DNA of 64,000 bases, taken from assembly GCF_005080685.1 (NCBI RefSeq), contig NZ_CP039371.1, positions 2,232,001-2,296,000 on the forward strand, written 5' to 3'. Below are positions 16,467 through 25,469 of this stretch, one piece after another. Position 1 is the stretch's first letter, and every line of letters begins with the position of its first letter. Position numbers and translations under genes: made by a program. The stretch comes from Pseudomonas putida (lineage in GTDB: Bacteria > Pseudomonadota > Gammaproteobacteria > Pseudomonadales > Pseudomonadaceae). Below the pieces are notes generated by a model. The model was not told where the DNA came from. It saw only the letters and a list, made by a program, of their open reading frames with translations, and ran no database searches.

Positions 16467-17321
16467 ATGAGCGCCATTCTGGATATCGAACTGTTGCTCA
16501 CGTTCCACGCCGTGGCCCGTAGCGGGCGGTTCAAGGCGGCAGCCGAGCAACTGCACAAGAGCCCGGCGGCCATCAGTACGCACATCCAGCGCCTGGAAGG
16601 CTTGGTCGGTGGGCGGCTGTTCGAGCGTGACAACCAGTCGGTAATGCTCACCGCCCTGGGCACGCGCGTGTTGGCGTCTACCCGCGAACTGCTGCGTGCC
16701 CACGACCGGGTGTTGGCCGAGTTGCAGGGCGGCGCAGTGGCGGGGCGGATTCGCCTGGGCGTGCCAGACGAGTACGCCGATCATGTCATCCGCGACATCT
16801 TGCCCGCGTTCGCCGAGCAACGGCCGAACGTGGTGCTGGAGGTGAAGACGGGGCCGAGCCTGACCCTGCGCGAGCAGGTTCGCCGGGGCCGCTTGCACGT
16901 TGCCGTCGCGGTCGTTCCCTGTGACCAGCCAGCCGATGGGCAGCAAGTGCTGGCACGCACTACGCCCGTCTGGAGTGGTGCGGCGAACGGGCCGGCGATA
17001 CATGACGATCCACTGCCTCTGGCGGTCTACGCAGCGGCGTGCCCATACCGGGAGGTCATGCTTGGCGCGCTGCAGGCCAGTGGCCGCCGCTGGCGCCTGG
17101 TACTGGAAAGCCCTTCAAGCCAGGCTGTGAGGGCGTGCGTTGAAACTGGCATGGCGATCACCTTGATGGACCGCGCGAGGGTGAGCGAGCGGATGGTCAT
17201 CCTGGAAGGGTTGCCAGCGATTGCGCAGCACGAGATCGTTTTCATCAAGTCCAGCCGGGGCGGCCCGGATGATCTGCTGCAACTGCTGGGGCAGATCATC
17301 GGGCAACGCTTCAGGCTCTGA
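16467..17321 (+). CDS. LysR-family transcriptional regulator
   Basis: LysR-type regulator of 284 residues. The winged helix (LLLTFHAVARSGRFKAAAEQ, SPAAISTHIQRLEGLVGGRLF) is followed by an effector domain starting near residue 90 (GRIRLGVPDEYADHVIRDIL). It is divergent from the EamA transporter gene, with a 97-base AT-rich control region between them, a common arrangement for an exporter and its regulator. The stop lies only 6 bases from the convergent L,D-transpeptidase-type gene. Confidence 0.88.
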   Translation: MSAILDIELLLTFHAVARSGRFKAAAEQLHKSPAAISTHIQRLEGLVGGRLFERDNQSVMLTALGTRVLASTRELLRAHDRVLAELQGGAVAGRIRLGVPDEYADHVIRDILPAFAEQRPNVVLEVKTGPSLTLREQVRRGRLHVAVAVVPCDQPADGQQVLARTTPVWSGAANGPAIHDDPLPLAVYAAACPYREVMLGALQASGRRWRLVLESPSSQAVRACVETGMAITLMDRARVSERMVILEGLPAIAQHEIVFIKSSRGGPDDLLQLLGQIIGQRFRL

Positions 17322-17327
17322 CGCCCG

Positions 17328-18044
17328 CTATTTGCTGGCGACCGTCTGATTCGCCGCCGGGCAGCTCTGGGCATTGAGGAACTGGGACTTTTTCAGCCAG
17401 TCCTGCTGCGGGTAGTAGGCGAACACGTAGCTGCCGCGTCGCAGCGTATCGATCAGCTTGCCGGCAATGGCCGGTCGAACGGCAGGGCAGCCTTGGCTGC
17501 GACCCAGGCGACCGAGACCAGGCACGACCTTGGGATCGGCATACGCGGCGGCATGCATGACGATTGCCCGGGACATGCTGTTGTCGTTGAAGCCCGGTTC
17601 CAACCCTTGCAGGCGCAGCGAGCGGCCGTGCTTGCCGCTGTAGGTTTGGCCGGTTTCGTACAGGCCGATGGAGGATTGGTAGCTGTTCGGGGTGTTGGAG
17701 AACGCGGTCGGCACATCGGCGCCGCTGTTCTTGCCGTGGGCCACCCACTCTTCGAACAACAGTTTCCGGGCTTGCAAGTCGAACACCCACAGGCGTTTGT
17801 CCCGCGAGGCCTTGGAGTAGTCGATTACCGTCAGCAGCTTGTCCCCGTCGCTTTGGCTGGCGCACTCGTAGGCAGTGAGCGCTAGCGTCAGGGCCGAAAG
17901 GCTGGCATTGGGCGCCAATTGCTGAAGATCGGCGGCGCTAGGCAAGGTTTGTGCGTGGGCGGTATGCCAGGCACCGAGAAAAAACAGGCCGATACTGGCC
18001 GCTGAGAGCCGCATGGCCCCCCACAAGGGTTCGAACAACGACAT
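17328..18044 (-). CDS. murein L,D-transpeptidase catalytic domain protein (YkuD_2-like)
   Basis: A 238-residue exported protein. The signal segment RLSAASIGLFFLGAWHTAHA lies near the N-terminus. The catalytic part shows a histidine region (AIVMHAAAYADPKVVPGLGR) and the cysteine motif RSQGCPAVRP, as in the YkuD_2 / PF13645 group. These enzymes are expected to cross-link peptidoglycan or attach proteins to it in the periplasm. The gene is monocistronic by spacing, 98 bases from the next gene, which also encodes an L,D-transpeptidase. The pairing of two different types in tandem is notable. Activity is inferred from motifs only. Confidence 0.85.
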   Translation of the reverse strand: MSLFEPLWGAMRLSAASIGLFFLGAWHTAHAQTLPSAADLQQLAPNASLSALTLALTAYECASQSDGDKLLTVIDYSKASRDKRLWVFDLQARKLLFEEWVAHGKNSGADVPTAFSNTPNSYQSSIGLYETGQTYSGKHGRSLRLQGLEPGFNDNSMSRAIVMHAAAYADPKVVPGLGRLGRSQGCPAVRPAIAGKLIDTLRRGSYVFAYYPQQDWLKKSQFLNAQSCPAANQTVASK

Positions 18045-18142
18045 GAATTACCCCATTTAAAAACCGCCTGTGGGCTGTGCTGAAGGTCAGCAGATTGCAG
18101 GCGAAAGGCCGCTACTTTGCTTGATTTTTATGAAGTTGCCGA

Positions 18143-19177
18143 TCACTTTTTGACCAATGGTTTAGGTTCTTCACTGTCATCGGTGGCTATCACCGTGAAT
18201 TTTCCGTTGCTGCGGGTATCCCGTGTGGACGCCCAATCGGTGATCACCAGCATGGTGCCGACGTCCATCGCTTCACGTAGATGACTGCGAAATTCCGGGT
18301 TCATGTTCAGCTCCCCCAGTTGCTCATACGGCGTGTCCCCGTACTCCGGGTTGCTCACCGCGACCGCCGACCAGCGTAACGGTAGCGCAGCTTCGACGGG
18401 CAAGGCGGAGGGCTTCTGCAGCAGGGAGTACACCGCCATGCCGCTGCGTCGGCGGCTGTTTTCCAGCGACAGCGCCGGCGCCGAACCGACCAACTGACCG
18501 CCGCGATACACGTAGGCGCGCAGATCGGCGCGGCTGATCAGGATCGACAGCGGTCCCGACGTTGGGTCCGGATCGTTCCAGAACTGCTGATTGCTCAACA
18601 CCAGCGGGCCTTGGGCCTTGCCGTCGCTGACGGTGGGCGCCAGCACCCCGGGGTGGGTGACCTCCACCGGTGCGCTATGGGTATCGGAAACGATGACGGT
18701 GGTCGAGCTGAAACCGGTGACCTCGTACAGCTTCTTGGCGAACTCCAGCGGCAGGCGCACGCAACCATGGGAGGCGGGGTAGCCCGGCAGATGGCCGGCG
18801 TGCAGGGCGATGCCGTCCCACGTCAGCCGCTCCATGTAGGGCATCGGTGCGCTGTTGTAGAGGCTGGATTTATGCTCGACTTTTTTCTGCAGGATGCTGA
18901 ACACCCCGGTTGGGGTTTCCCGGCCTGGCTTGCCGCTGCTCACGGTACTGACGCCGATGGCGATGCCATTGCGATAGACGTAGGCACGCTGCTCGGTGAG
19001 GCTGACCACCACGGTCACCGGCCCCACAGGGGAGACCTGTGGGTACCAGAGAAACTGGCCGGGCTTGAGTTTTTCGAGCTGGGTCTTCAGTTCGGCCGGG
19101 CTGGGTACGTGCAGCGGGGCAGCCTCGACAGAAGCGGCGGCAAGCAGCAGTGCCATTGCGAGCGGTATATGCGACAT
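18143..19177 (-). CDS. L,D-transpeptidase (YkuD domain)
   Basis: A 344-residue exported protein with signal peptide MSHIPLAMALLLAAASVEA. The YkuD domain lies at about residues 53-165. Its active-site motif HAGHLPGYPASHGCVRLP holds His126, His129 and the nucleophile Cys139. This family forms 3-3 peptidoglycan cross-links or links lipoprotein to peptidoglycan in the periplasm. About 170 C-terminal residues are a second region that partly repeats the beta-rich fold (GPLSILISRADLRAYVYRGG resembles VVVSLTEQRAYVYRNG) without the catalytic motif. It looks like a degenerate duplicate of the first half of the domain. Confidence 0.9.
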   Translation of the reverse strand: MSHIPLAMALLLAAASVEAAPLHVPSPAELKTQLEKLKPGQFLWYPQVSPVGPVTVVVSLTEQRAYVYRNGIAIGVSTVSSGKPGRETPTGVFSILQKKVEHKSSLYNSAPMPYMERLTWDGIALHAGHLPGYPASHGCVRLPLEFAKKLYEVTGFSSTTVIVSDTHSAPVEVTHPGVLAPTVSDGKAQGPLVLSNQQFWNDPDPTSGPLSILISRADLRAYVYRGGQLVGSAPALSLENSRRRSGMAVYSLLQKPSALPVEAALPLRWSAVAVSNPEYGDTPYEQLGELNMNPEFRSHLREAMDVGTMLVITDWASTRDTRSNGKFTVIATDDSEEPKPLVKK

Positions 19178-19245
19178 CCAATCGTTCCTCCTTGAGCCCT
19201 GTGGCCAGCTTAGTCGGAACGTTCGTCATCGGGCAAACCCGCGCG

Positions 19246-20469
19246 TCAGCCGGGCTGGGCCGCCAGGCTGTTGCTGACGTTACGCCCCAGCACCAGCACC
19301 GTGACGATCCCGCAACCGACCAGTGCCGTGGCCAGGCTCAGCAACACCGAGCTGCCCAGTTGGTCGACGATCCGCCCACCGAAGAACGACCCCAGCGCGA
19401 TGATCACCTGGAACATCGCCACGAACAGCGGCATGCCGCGTTCCACGTCCTTGGGCGCGACGACGAACATCCAGATGCTGGCGCAGGCCGGGAAGGCGCC
19501 GAAGGCGAAGCCCCAGAGCGCGATCAGCATCGCTGCGCCGGTCATGCCGGTGGCGAAGTAGGGGAACAGCGCGGTGCTGGTGGCGATCATCAGCGCGACC
19601 AGCAGCAGGGTATGGCGCACGCTGCGGTTGGCAGCAAAGCCTGCGAACACGTTACCCAGCACCCCCGCCACGCCATACAGCAACAGCAGCGAGCCGATGG
19701 TCGGGCCATCGAAGCCTGCGCGTTCCTTGAAGAACGGCGCGACATAGGTGTACGCGGCAAAGTGCGCCAGGCCGATCAGCAGCACGGCGATCAGGCCGAC
19801 CCGCGCTTGCGGATTGATGAACAAGGCCGGCAGGTCGCTGATACGAATGGCCTTGTCCGGGTTCAGCCGTGGCAGCAGGAACACCTGCGCCAACAGCACC
19901 GGGATGCCCAGCGCGGCAGTGACCAGGAAGGTCATGCGCCAGCCCATCAGGCCGCTCAACCAGGTGCCGACGGGCACGCCGAGCACGGTGGCCAGGGTCA
20001 CGCCGACCATGATGATCGAGGTGGCTTGCGCCACGCCCACGCCCTTGGGCGCCAGCCGACCGCTCAGGGCGATGGCCGTGGCCCAGAAGCCACCGATGCT
20101 GATGCCCAGCAATACGCGGCCGAACAGCAGCAGGTTGAAGTCGCTGGCATAGGCCACGACGGCGTTGGCGATGATCATGATCAGCGTCAGGCCGACCAGC
20201 AGGTAGCGGCGGTCCAACGCACCGATGCCCACCGACAGCAGGGGCGCGGCGAGCGCGGCCATGATGCCGGGCAGGGTCACCATCAGGCCGGCGTGGCCGG
20301 CACTGATACCCAGGTCGGCGGCGACATCGTTGAGCACGCCTACCGGGAGAAATTCACTGGTCACCAGGGCGAAGGCACCGACGGCGACCGAGAGAATCGC
20401 CAGCCATTGCTGTGCGACGCTGCGTTGTTGTGGATCGGGGAGGCGATGGGCCTGGTCGGGGCTTGGCAT
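19246..20469 (-). CDS. MFS exporter, DHA1 type
   Basis: Major facilitator protein of 407 residues with 12 predicted membrane segments from the ATG at 20469 (MPSPDQAHRLPDPQQRSV). The first segment includes AFALVTSEFLPVGVLNDVAA, typical of the NepI/YdhP-like DHA1 group (drug, nucleoside or arabinose exporters). The motif-C-like GVTLATVLGVPVGTWLSGLMGW supports export. The substrate is unknown and no regulator is adjacent. A 22-bp perfect inverted repeat lies about 200 bases upstream of the start. Confidence 0.87.
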   Translation of the reverse strand: MPSPDQAHRLPDPQQRSVAQQWLAILSVAVGAFALVTSEFLPVGVLNDVAADLGISAGHAGLMVTLPGIMAALAAPLLSVGIGALDRRYLLVGLTLIMIIANAVVAYASDFNLLLFGRVLLGISIGGFWATAIALSGRLAPKGVGVAQATSIIMVGVTLATVLGVPVGTWLSGLMGWRMTFLVTAALGIPVLLAQVFLLPRLNPDKAIRISDLPALFINPQARVGLIAVLLIGLAHFAAYTYVAPFFKERAGFDGPTIGSLLLLYGVAGVLGNVFAGFAANRSVRHTLLLVALMIATSTALFPYFATGMTGAAMLIALWGFAFGAFPACASIWMFVVAPKDVERGMPLFVAMFQVIIALGSFFGGRIVDQLGSSVLLSLATALVGCGIVTVLVLGRNVSNSLAAQPG

Positions 20470-20670
20470 GGTATCGGGTTCCAAGGGGGATGGCGCCTGT
20501 GGGCAGGCGAGTGGAGCGGGGAGAATGTCGGGGGATTATATGAGGCGTGTTGGCGAAGGCGCAGACGAGCGCTTTGATAGTAATCATCAGCGGTATCGAT
20601 GAGAGCGGGTGGGTGTGGGGCGGAGGGTTACAGGTGAGGAGGTGGAGCAGAGAGTGGTCGTCATGGCATT

Positions 20671-20728
20671 TTTTCCGCCCATGAGATCGAGCGCAGCCCG
20701 CGCGGTGCTCGATCTCATGGGCGGAAAA
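20671..20728. repeat. 22-bp perfect inverted repeat
   Basis: Arms 20671-20692 and 20707-20728 are perfectly complementary over 22 bp (TTTTCCGCCCATGAGATCGA and on), with a 14-base loop. The U/A tracts sit on the wrong sides for an intrinsic terminator on either strand (5' T-run, 3' A-run). A related sequence (catttttggcggtcatgaaa then tcgagcgccgcc) occurs at about 23898-23929, so this is likely a dispersed intergenic element. It lies between the MFS gene and the end of the DadA-like gene. Confidence 0.8.
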
Positions 20729-20746
20729 TCTCTCCCGCCGAGCCCC

Positions 20747-22041
20747 TCAAGCAAACCGCTCGAACCGATAAGGACTAGGGTCGATCAACGGCGCCTGCTG
20801 CGACACCAGGTCCGCCGCCAATTGCCCCGCCGCCGGTGAGGTGCCGAAGCCATGCCCGGAGAACCCGGTGGCCAAGGTCAGCCCCGGCACGCTCGCCACC
20901 GGGCCGATGATAGGGTTGGAGTCCGGCGTCACGTCGAGGGTGCCAGCCCATGCCGAGGCGATGCGCGCCTGCTCGAACACCGGCCAGGCAGCCCGCAGGT
21001 TGCGCAGGGCATCTTCGTTCAAGCTCGCGTTGGCGGCGGGGTCCTGAACCCTGACCCGCTCGAACGGCGACACCTGCGAGGCATTCCAGCGGCGCGCCAG
21101 GGCCAGGTCCTTGAAGAAATACCTGCCCAGGCTGATCTTCAGGAAATCGCGCTGGGCACGCAGTTGCGGCAGGAAGCGGGTGCCCAGCAGCACGTGGTCC
21201 AAGGTCAGGAAGGCATCGAGCTTGCCGCGCTGGGTGATGATGAAACCGCCATCCTTGTGCTTGCGGAAAGAAAAATCCGGCGCGCCGACGGCGATGTCGG
21301 TCGGCCCCTCCATCGGTTCGGTCCGCAGCACCGAACAGGTCAGCGGCAAGGTAGGCAGGTCGATCTTGAGGTTGCCGAGGAACTTGCGCGACCACAGCCC
21401 GCCAGCCAGCAGCACCTGGTCACAGCGGATCTCGCCTTGCTCGGTGACCACGCCGCTTACCCGGCCGCGGCCGTCACCAGCGTGCGCACCGCACAGTGCT
21501 CGACGATCACCGCGCCCTTGGCCATGGCGGCGCGGGCAATCGCGCTCGAGGCCAGAGTCGGTTCGGCGCGTGCGTCCGAAGGCGTGTACAGGCCGCCCGC
21601 CCAGTCGCCACGCCCACCAGGTACCAGCTGGGCGATCTCGCGGTTGCTCAGCAGGCGCGAGTCCAGGTCCAGGTGTTCGACGCTTTTCAGCCAGCCTTCG
21701 TGCTGGCTCATCTGCGCCTCGTTGCGACCGACGAACATGATCCCGGCCTGCCGGTAACCCACGTCGCAGCCTACTCGCTGCGGCATGTCTGCCCACAGCC
21801 GGTCGGCGGCCAGTGCCAGCGGGATGTCGGGGGCATGGCGGTTGGTCTTGCGTACCCAGCCGAGGTTGCGCGACGACTGCTCGCCGGCGATGCGACCCTT
21901 TTCCAGCACCACCACCGGGATGTTGCGCTCGGCGAGCGTCAGTGCGGCGGTGAGGCCGATGATGCCGCCGCCGATGATCACCACGGTGGTGGCGTCCGGG
22001 TGGCGGGTAGCGGTCTGTACAGGGTCGATCACAGGAGACAT
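20747..22041 (-). pseudogene. DadA-like FAD-dependent amino-acid/amine oxidoreductase, frameshifted
   Basis: FAD enzyme of the D-amino-acid dehydrogenase / glycine oxidase group, about 431 residues if repaired. The ATG at 22041 gives MSPVIDPVQTATRHPD, the dinucleotide-binding motif VVIIGGGIIGLTAALTLAER and GEQSSRNLGWVRK, and the frame reads to CAVRTLVTAA. There it meets a stop. The rest (GRVSGVVTEQGEIRCDQVLL to SPYRFERFA) continues one base off. One missing base at about 21463-21468 (a GG/CC run) explains this. The C-terminal motif ATGFSGHGFGTSPAAGQLAA is intact. It sits behind RidA and an ornithine-cyclodeaminase-like gene, so oxidation of an amine to an imine is likely. Confidence 0.87.
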
Positions 22042-22096
22042 GGCTTCACTCAGGTGGCAAATGGAACAGGCGGTTGCACGGTGACGGCGCGGGCGG

Positions 22097-22519
22097 TCAC
22101 TGGCCGAGGCGGACCAGCGATACCTCGGCGCGCGAGGCGCCACGGTAGGCGGTGACCTCCAGCTCGACCTTGTAGAGGGTCGAGCCGAGCGGCGGGCAGG
22201 TGACCGTGGTGGCCGGGTCGATGCCGCGGAATTTCGCGCCGATCGCTTCCATCACGCGCGGCACGTCGGCCGGCTCCTGGATGAACACCCGCGAGCAGAT
22301 GACATCGGCCAGGGTGGAGTCGACCGCGGCAAGCGCGGTCTCGATGTTGGCGAACACCTGCTGCAGTTGCTCGATGACGTCGTCGGCGATCTGCTGGGTC
22401 TGCGGGTTGCGCCCGGCGGTGTTGGAGACGTAGATCCAGTTGTCCACCGCCACCAGGCGGGAGTAGCTGGCCATGTCTTCGAACTTGGAACCGGTCTTGA
22501 GTTTGGTGATCTGGGTCAT
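22097..22519 (-). CDS. RidA-family imine/enamine deaminase
   Basis: Protein of 140 residues of the YjgF/YER057c/UK114 family. RidA enzymes hydrolyse reactive imines or enamines to ketones and ammonia. The arginine-containing signature is visible as DVICSRVFIQEPADVPRVME, with the C-terminal LYKVELEVTAYRG. The N-terminus (KLKTGSKFEDMASYSRLVAV) differs from housekeeping RidA, so this is a pathway-specific member. It lies between a DadA-like oxidase gene and an ornithine-cyclodeaminase-like gene, which fits removal of the imine made by the oxidase. Confidence 0.9.
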   Translation of the reverse strand: MTQITKLKTGSKFEDMASYSRLVAVDNWIYVSNTAGRNPQTQQIADDVIEQLQQVFANIETALAAVDSTLADVICSRVFIQEPADVPRVMEAIGAKFRGIDPATTVTCPPLGSTLYKVELEVTAYRGASRAEVSLVRLGQ

Positions 22520-22548
22520 GTGCGTTCCTCGTGAATACGTGTGCGGGA

Positions 22549-23688
22549 TTAGCAGAGAACTGGGGTTTCCCAGAGGTTGAGCTTCACGCCGATGCCGCGT
22601 TCGAGGGCGTTGCGGTAGACCACGGTGCCCCAGGCGACGTCTTCCACCGGCATGCCACCGACCGACATGAGGATGATTTCCTCGTCGTTGAGGCGACCCG
22701 GCGCATCGCCGCTGATGATCTTGCCGATGTCCTCGATCTGCGCCGCGTCGAGCGTGCCTTCGGCGATCATGTCCATGAAGCGCACCCCTACCAGCGGCAC
22801 GTGGTTGTGGGCAGGCTTGGGCAGTTCATCGAACCAGGCTTCGTACAGGCCGGTGTTGTCCACCACCTTGCGCACGTCGTGCTGTTCCATGCCCGCGTCG
22901 ATGCTGCACGGGGCGGGCATGGCCAGGAACGCGCCCGGTTTCACCCATTCACGGCGCACCAGCGGGTACTTGGAGGGGGCGCCGACTTCACCGGAGCTGC
23001 AGTAGGTGACCAGGTCCGAGCCGCGCACCACTTCTTCCAGGGTTTGCACCACTTCGATGGTGGCGATCTGCGGATAGCTCTGCTTCACCCAGCTGACGAA
23101 CTCATCGAGGTTCTTTTGGCCACGGCCTTTGATCTTGATGGTGTCGACCAGGGGGCACACGGCCATGAACGCGGCCACGGTGGTCTTGCCCATCACGCCG
23201 GGGCCGGCCAGGCCGATGACCTTGGCGTCCTTGCGAGCCAGGTGACGCGCGCCGACGCCTGGGATCGCGCCAGTGCGGTAGGCCGAGAGCAGGTTGGCCG
23301 ACATGTGCGCCAGCGGCGCGCCGGTGTCGGCGTCGTTGAGGGTGAACATCAGGATCGAGCGCGGCAGGCCTTTTTCGCGGTTGGCGATGTTCGAGCCGTA
23401 CCATTTGGCGCCTGCAGTGCGGAAGCTGCCGCCGAGGTAGGCGGGCATGGCCATCATGCGGCGGTCCGCGGTGGGCTTGGGCATGTGCGGGAACGGCGAG
23501 TCTTCCGGGAAGGTGATCATGGCGCCGTGCGAGTCGCTGTTCGGGCCGGCCATGCGGTAGTCGCCCTGGTACAGCAGGCCGAACATTTCTTCCATGGCGT
23601 CGACGCAGGCGGGCATGTCGGTGACCCCGGCGCGGATCATGTCTTGTTCGGAGAGGTAGATGAAGTCGATGCGGGTGTCGAAGGTCAT
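22549..23688 (-). CDS. ornithine cyclodeaminase / mu-crystallin family protein
   Basis: A 379-residue protein from the ATG at 23688 (MTFDTRIDFIYLSEQDMIRA). It has the family's NAD-binding motif VIGLAGPGVMGKTTVAAFMA and the substrate-side conserved run GAKWYGSNIANREKGLPRSI. Members reduce or deaminate amino acids or imines (ornithine cyclodeaminase, ketimine reductase, alanine dehydrogenase). Proteins of this length with this N-terminus are, from memory, labelled tyramine oxidase subunit B in some databases. That name would suit the arylamine context but is not proven. It is the first gene of the operon with RidA and the DadA-like oxidase. Confidence 0.82.
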   Translation of the reverse strand: MTFDTRIDFIYLSEQDMIRAGVTDMPACVDAMEEMFGLLYQGDYRMAGPNSDSHGAMITFPEDSPFPHMPKPTADRRMMAMPAYLGGSFRTAGAKWYGSNIANREKGLPRSILMFTLNDADTGAPLAHMSANLLSAYRTGAIPGVGARHLARKDAKVIGLAGPGVMGKTTVAAFMAVCPLVDTIKIKGRGQKNLDEFVSWVKQSYPQIATIEVVQTLEEVVRGSDLVTYCSSGEVGAPSKYPLVRREWVKPGAFLAMPAPCSIDAGMEQHDVRKVVDNTGLYEAWFDELPKPAHNHVPLVGVRFMDMIAEGTLDAAQIEDIGKIISGDAPGRLNDEEIILMSVGGMPVEDVAWGTVVYRNALERGIGVKLNLWETPVLC

Positions 23689-24015
23689 GGCGGATCTCAC
23701 TGCGCGGGCGGTGCGCCAGGCACCGCCGTGATCGGGTGTTGTTGTGCTTCGCCGGCAAGAGCGGGTCTAACGGGTGGGGGAAGCTGATGTGCAGTGTCGC
23801 TAACGACCGGTAGGTAAGCTTGTGCGAGGCTGCCAGAGGGGTTGTCGCTGCGTGACATGGGGGATGGTTTTCTGGGGGCTGCTGGTGCTCGCCATGACAT
23901 TTTTGGCGGTCATGAAATCGAGCGCCGCCGGCGCGGCGCATCGCGAAGCGTGCTCTGGAGCGGTGCAGCGCCGCACAAATCGAGCGCCACCACAAGGCTC
24001 AAGCGCAAACCCTCA
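23689..24015. other. noncoding gap with a dispersed intergenic repeat
   Basis: No convincing gene is seen in these 327 bases. The part at about 23855-23995 (ctgggggctgctggtgctcg, catttttggcggtcatgaaa, atcgagcgccgcc) looks like a dispersed Pseudomonas intergenic repeat and is related to the inverted repeat at 20671-20728. A second partial copy of atcgagcgcc lies near 23981. The promoter of the amine operon must lie within the right-hand neighbourhood of 23689-23830. Confidence 0.5.
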
Positions 24016-25326
24016 TCAAAACGGCACAGCCACCGTCACCTGGCTGTACACATTGGTGCCGTTGCCTCCCACCTGATTCCCGCCATTGCTCTCGTCCTTG
24101 CGCGGCTGATACAACCCCACCAACGGGCTGATGATCAGGTGCTCGTTGACCGCCCACTCCACATAGAAATCCAGCTCCCGTGCGTCGAGGTTCAGCGCAT
24201 CGCGGGTGCGCACGGTGTCGAAGTCGAAATACAGGGCGCCAACAGTGAGGTTATCCAGCGGTGTGGCCTTCACGCCGACATGATGGATGCCGGTATTGCT
24301 GTTGAACGGCCCGGCATAGTTAGCCGCCACCTCACCTTGGAACCAGGTGCCGTAGCCACTGGAAAGCCCGCTGAACAGCGAATCCCAACCCGCGGAATAC
24401 CGGGTATAGCGGTAGGTTACCTGCGGTGCCCACGGCAGGTCGGCAAAGGTGTAGCCAGCCTGCAGGTACCAGGCCTGCTCCGGCCCATCGTGCTTGTCCT
24501 GCCAGGCGTATTCGAAGGCGAAGCTGGCATTCTCGATGCCGGCACTGCCTTCGCCGCGCACGCTGTAGACGTCCATGCCCTCGCGAGCCTTCTGGAATTC
24601 GCTGGCCCACTGGTCGGTGACGTCGATGCCGTGGATCCAGGTCAGGCCCAAGGTACCCAGGGCGTGGGTGTAGTCCAGGGTGCCGGCGGCCAGTTCGGTT
24701 TCGGCCTGGGCGCGGTTGTCGGACTTGAGCCACAACAGGCTGCCATGCAGCCCCTCCTGGCCGCTGAGGCGTAGCACCGCGGTGCGGTCGAAGGCGTGGC
24801 GAGCAGCCAGATAGTATGCGCCGCCCCGGTCCAGCGCACCGTCGGCCACGCCATTGCCCAGGTTCGGGCCGTCGTCGTTGATCAGGAAGCCACTGCCCAG
24901 GCGCACGACCTGGCGACCGCCAGAGACGTCGACGCCGTCCTTGCCCAGCACCGGGAACAGGTCCCCCGAGCGCCAGCCCAGGTAGGCATCCTCGATCTTG
25001 GTCGTGCGTTCGGAGCCGTCGGTGAAGCCGCCCGCGTCGCCATCGCCCCAGGTCGCCGAGCTCACCCAGTTCAGCGCACCATACAGCGTGCCGTTGCCGG
25101 CCAGGCCTTGATCGCCGCTCAGGCCGTACTTGATGAAACCCTCGCGCCAGGTCGAGCCGCCGCTGGTGCCATCGTAGTTCTTGCGGCTGTTGAACATGCC
25201 CCAGACGGCGAGCATGTCGGCGTTCAGGTGGCTGTCATCGTCGGCATAGAGCTCATAGGCCGGTACGGCCTGGCTGGCGAGCAACATCGCCAGGGCCAGG
25301 GTGGACAGCGTTTGCGGTTTGACCAT
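24016..25326 (-). CDS. outer-membrane porin, beta-barrel
   Basis: A 436-residue outer-membrane protein starting at the ATG at 25326 with signal peptide MVKPQTLSTLALAMLLASQAVPA. The mature protein is rich in alternating aromatic and glycine residues and ends in a terminal phenylalanine (YSQVTVAVPF), the mark of a barrel inserted by the BAM complex. It resembles the porins that accompany aromatic or amine catabolic operons in Pseudomonas. It is not a typical OprD by motif. It lies between the amine-oxidase operon and the aldehyde dehydrogenase gene, so uptake of the amine or acid is a reasonable guess. Confidence 0.82.
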   Translation of the reverse strand: MVKPQTLSTLALAMLLASQAVPAYELYADDDSHLNADMLAVWGMFNSRKNYDGTSGGSTWREGFIKYGLSGDQGLAGNGTLYGALNWVSSATWGDGDAGGFTDGSERTTKIEDAYLGWRSGDLFPVLGKDGVDVSGGRQVVRLGSGFLINDDGPNLGNGVADGALDRGGAYYLAARHAFDRTAVLRLSGQEGLHGSLLWLKSDNRAQAETELAAGTLDYTHALGTLGLTWIHGIDVTDQWASEFQKAREGMDVYSVRGEGSAGIENASFAFEYAWQDKHDGPEQAWYLQAGYTFADLPWAPQVTYRYTRYSAGWDSLFSGLSSGYGTWFQGEVAANYAGPFNSNTGIHHVGVKATPLDNLTVGALYFDFDTVRTRDALNLDARELDFYVEWAVNEHLIISPLVGLYQPRKDESNGGNQVGGNGTNVYSQVTVAVPF

Positions 25327-25469
25327 TGCACATCCCTCGTTGTTGTTCGTGGGCACCCCGATGTGGCGGGGCCGTCGCGGTTGGCTGCGACGGCCTATTA
25401 GCGCGTGTCGGGGAGGGCAGGGTCTTGTCCGTGGCTGCCAAGGCGTTTGCACGACCTGGCCAATGGGCT

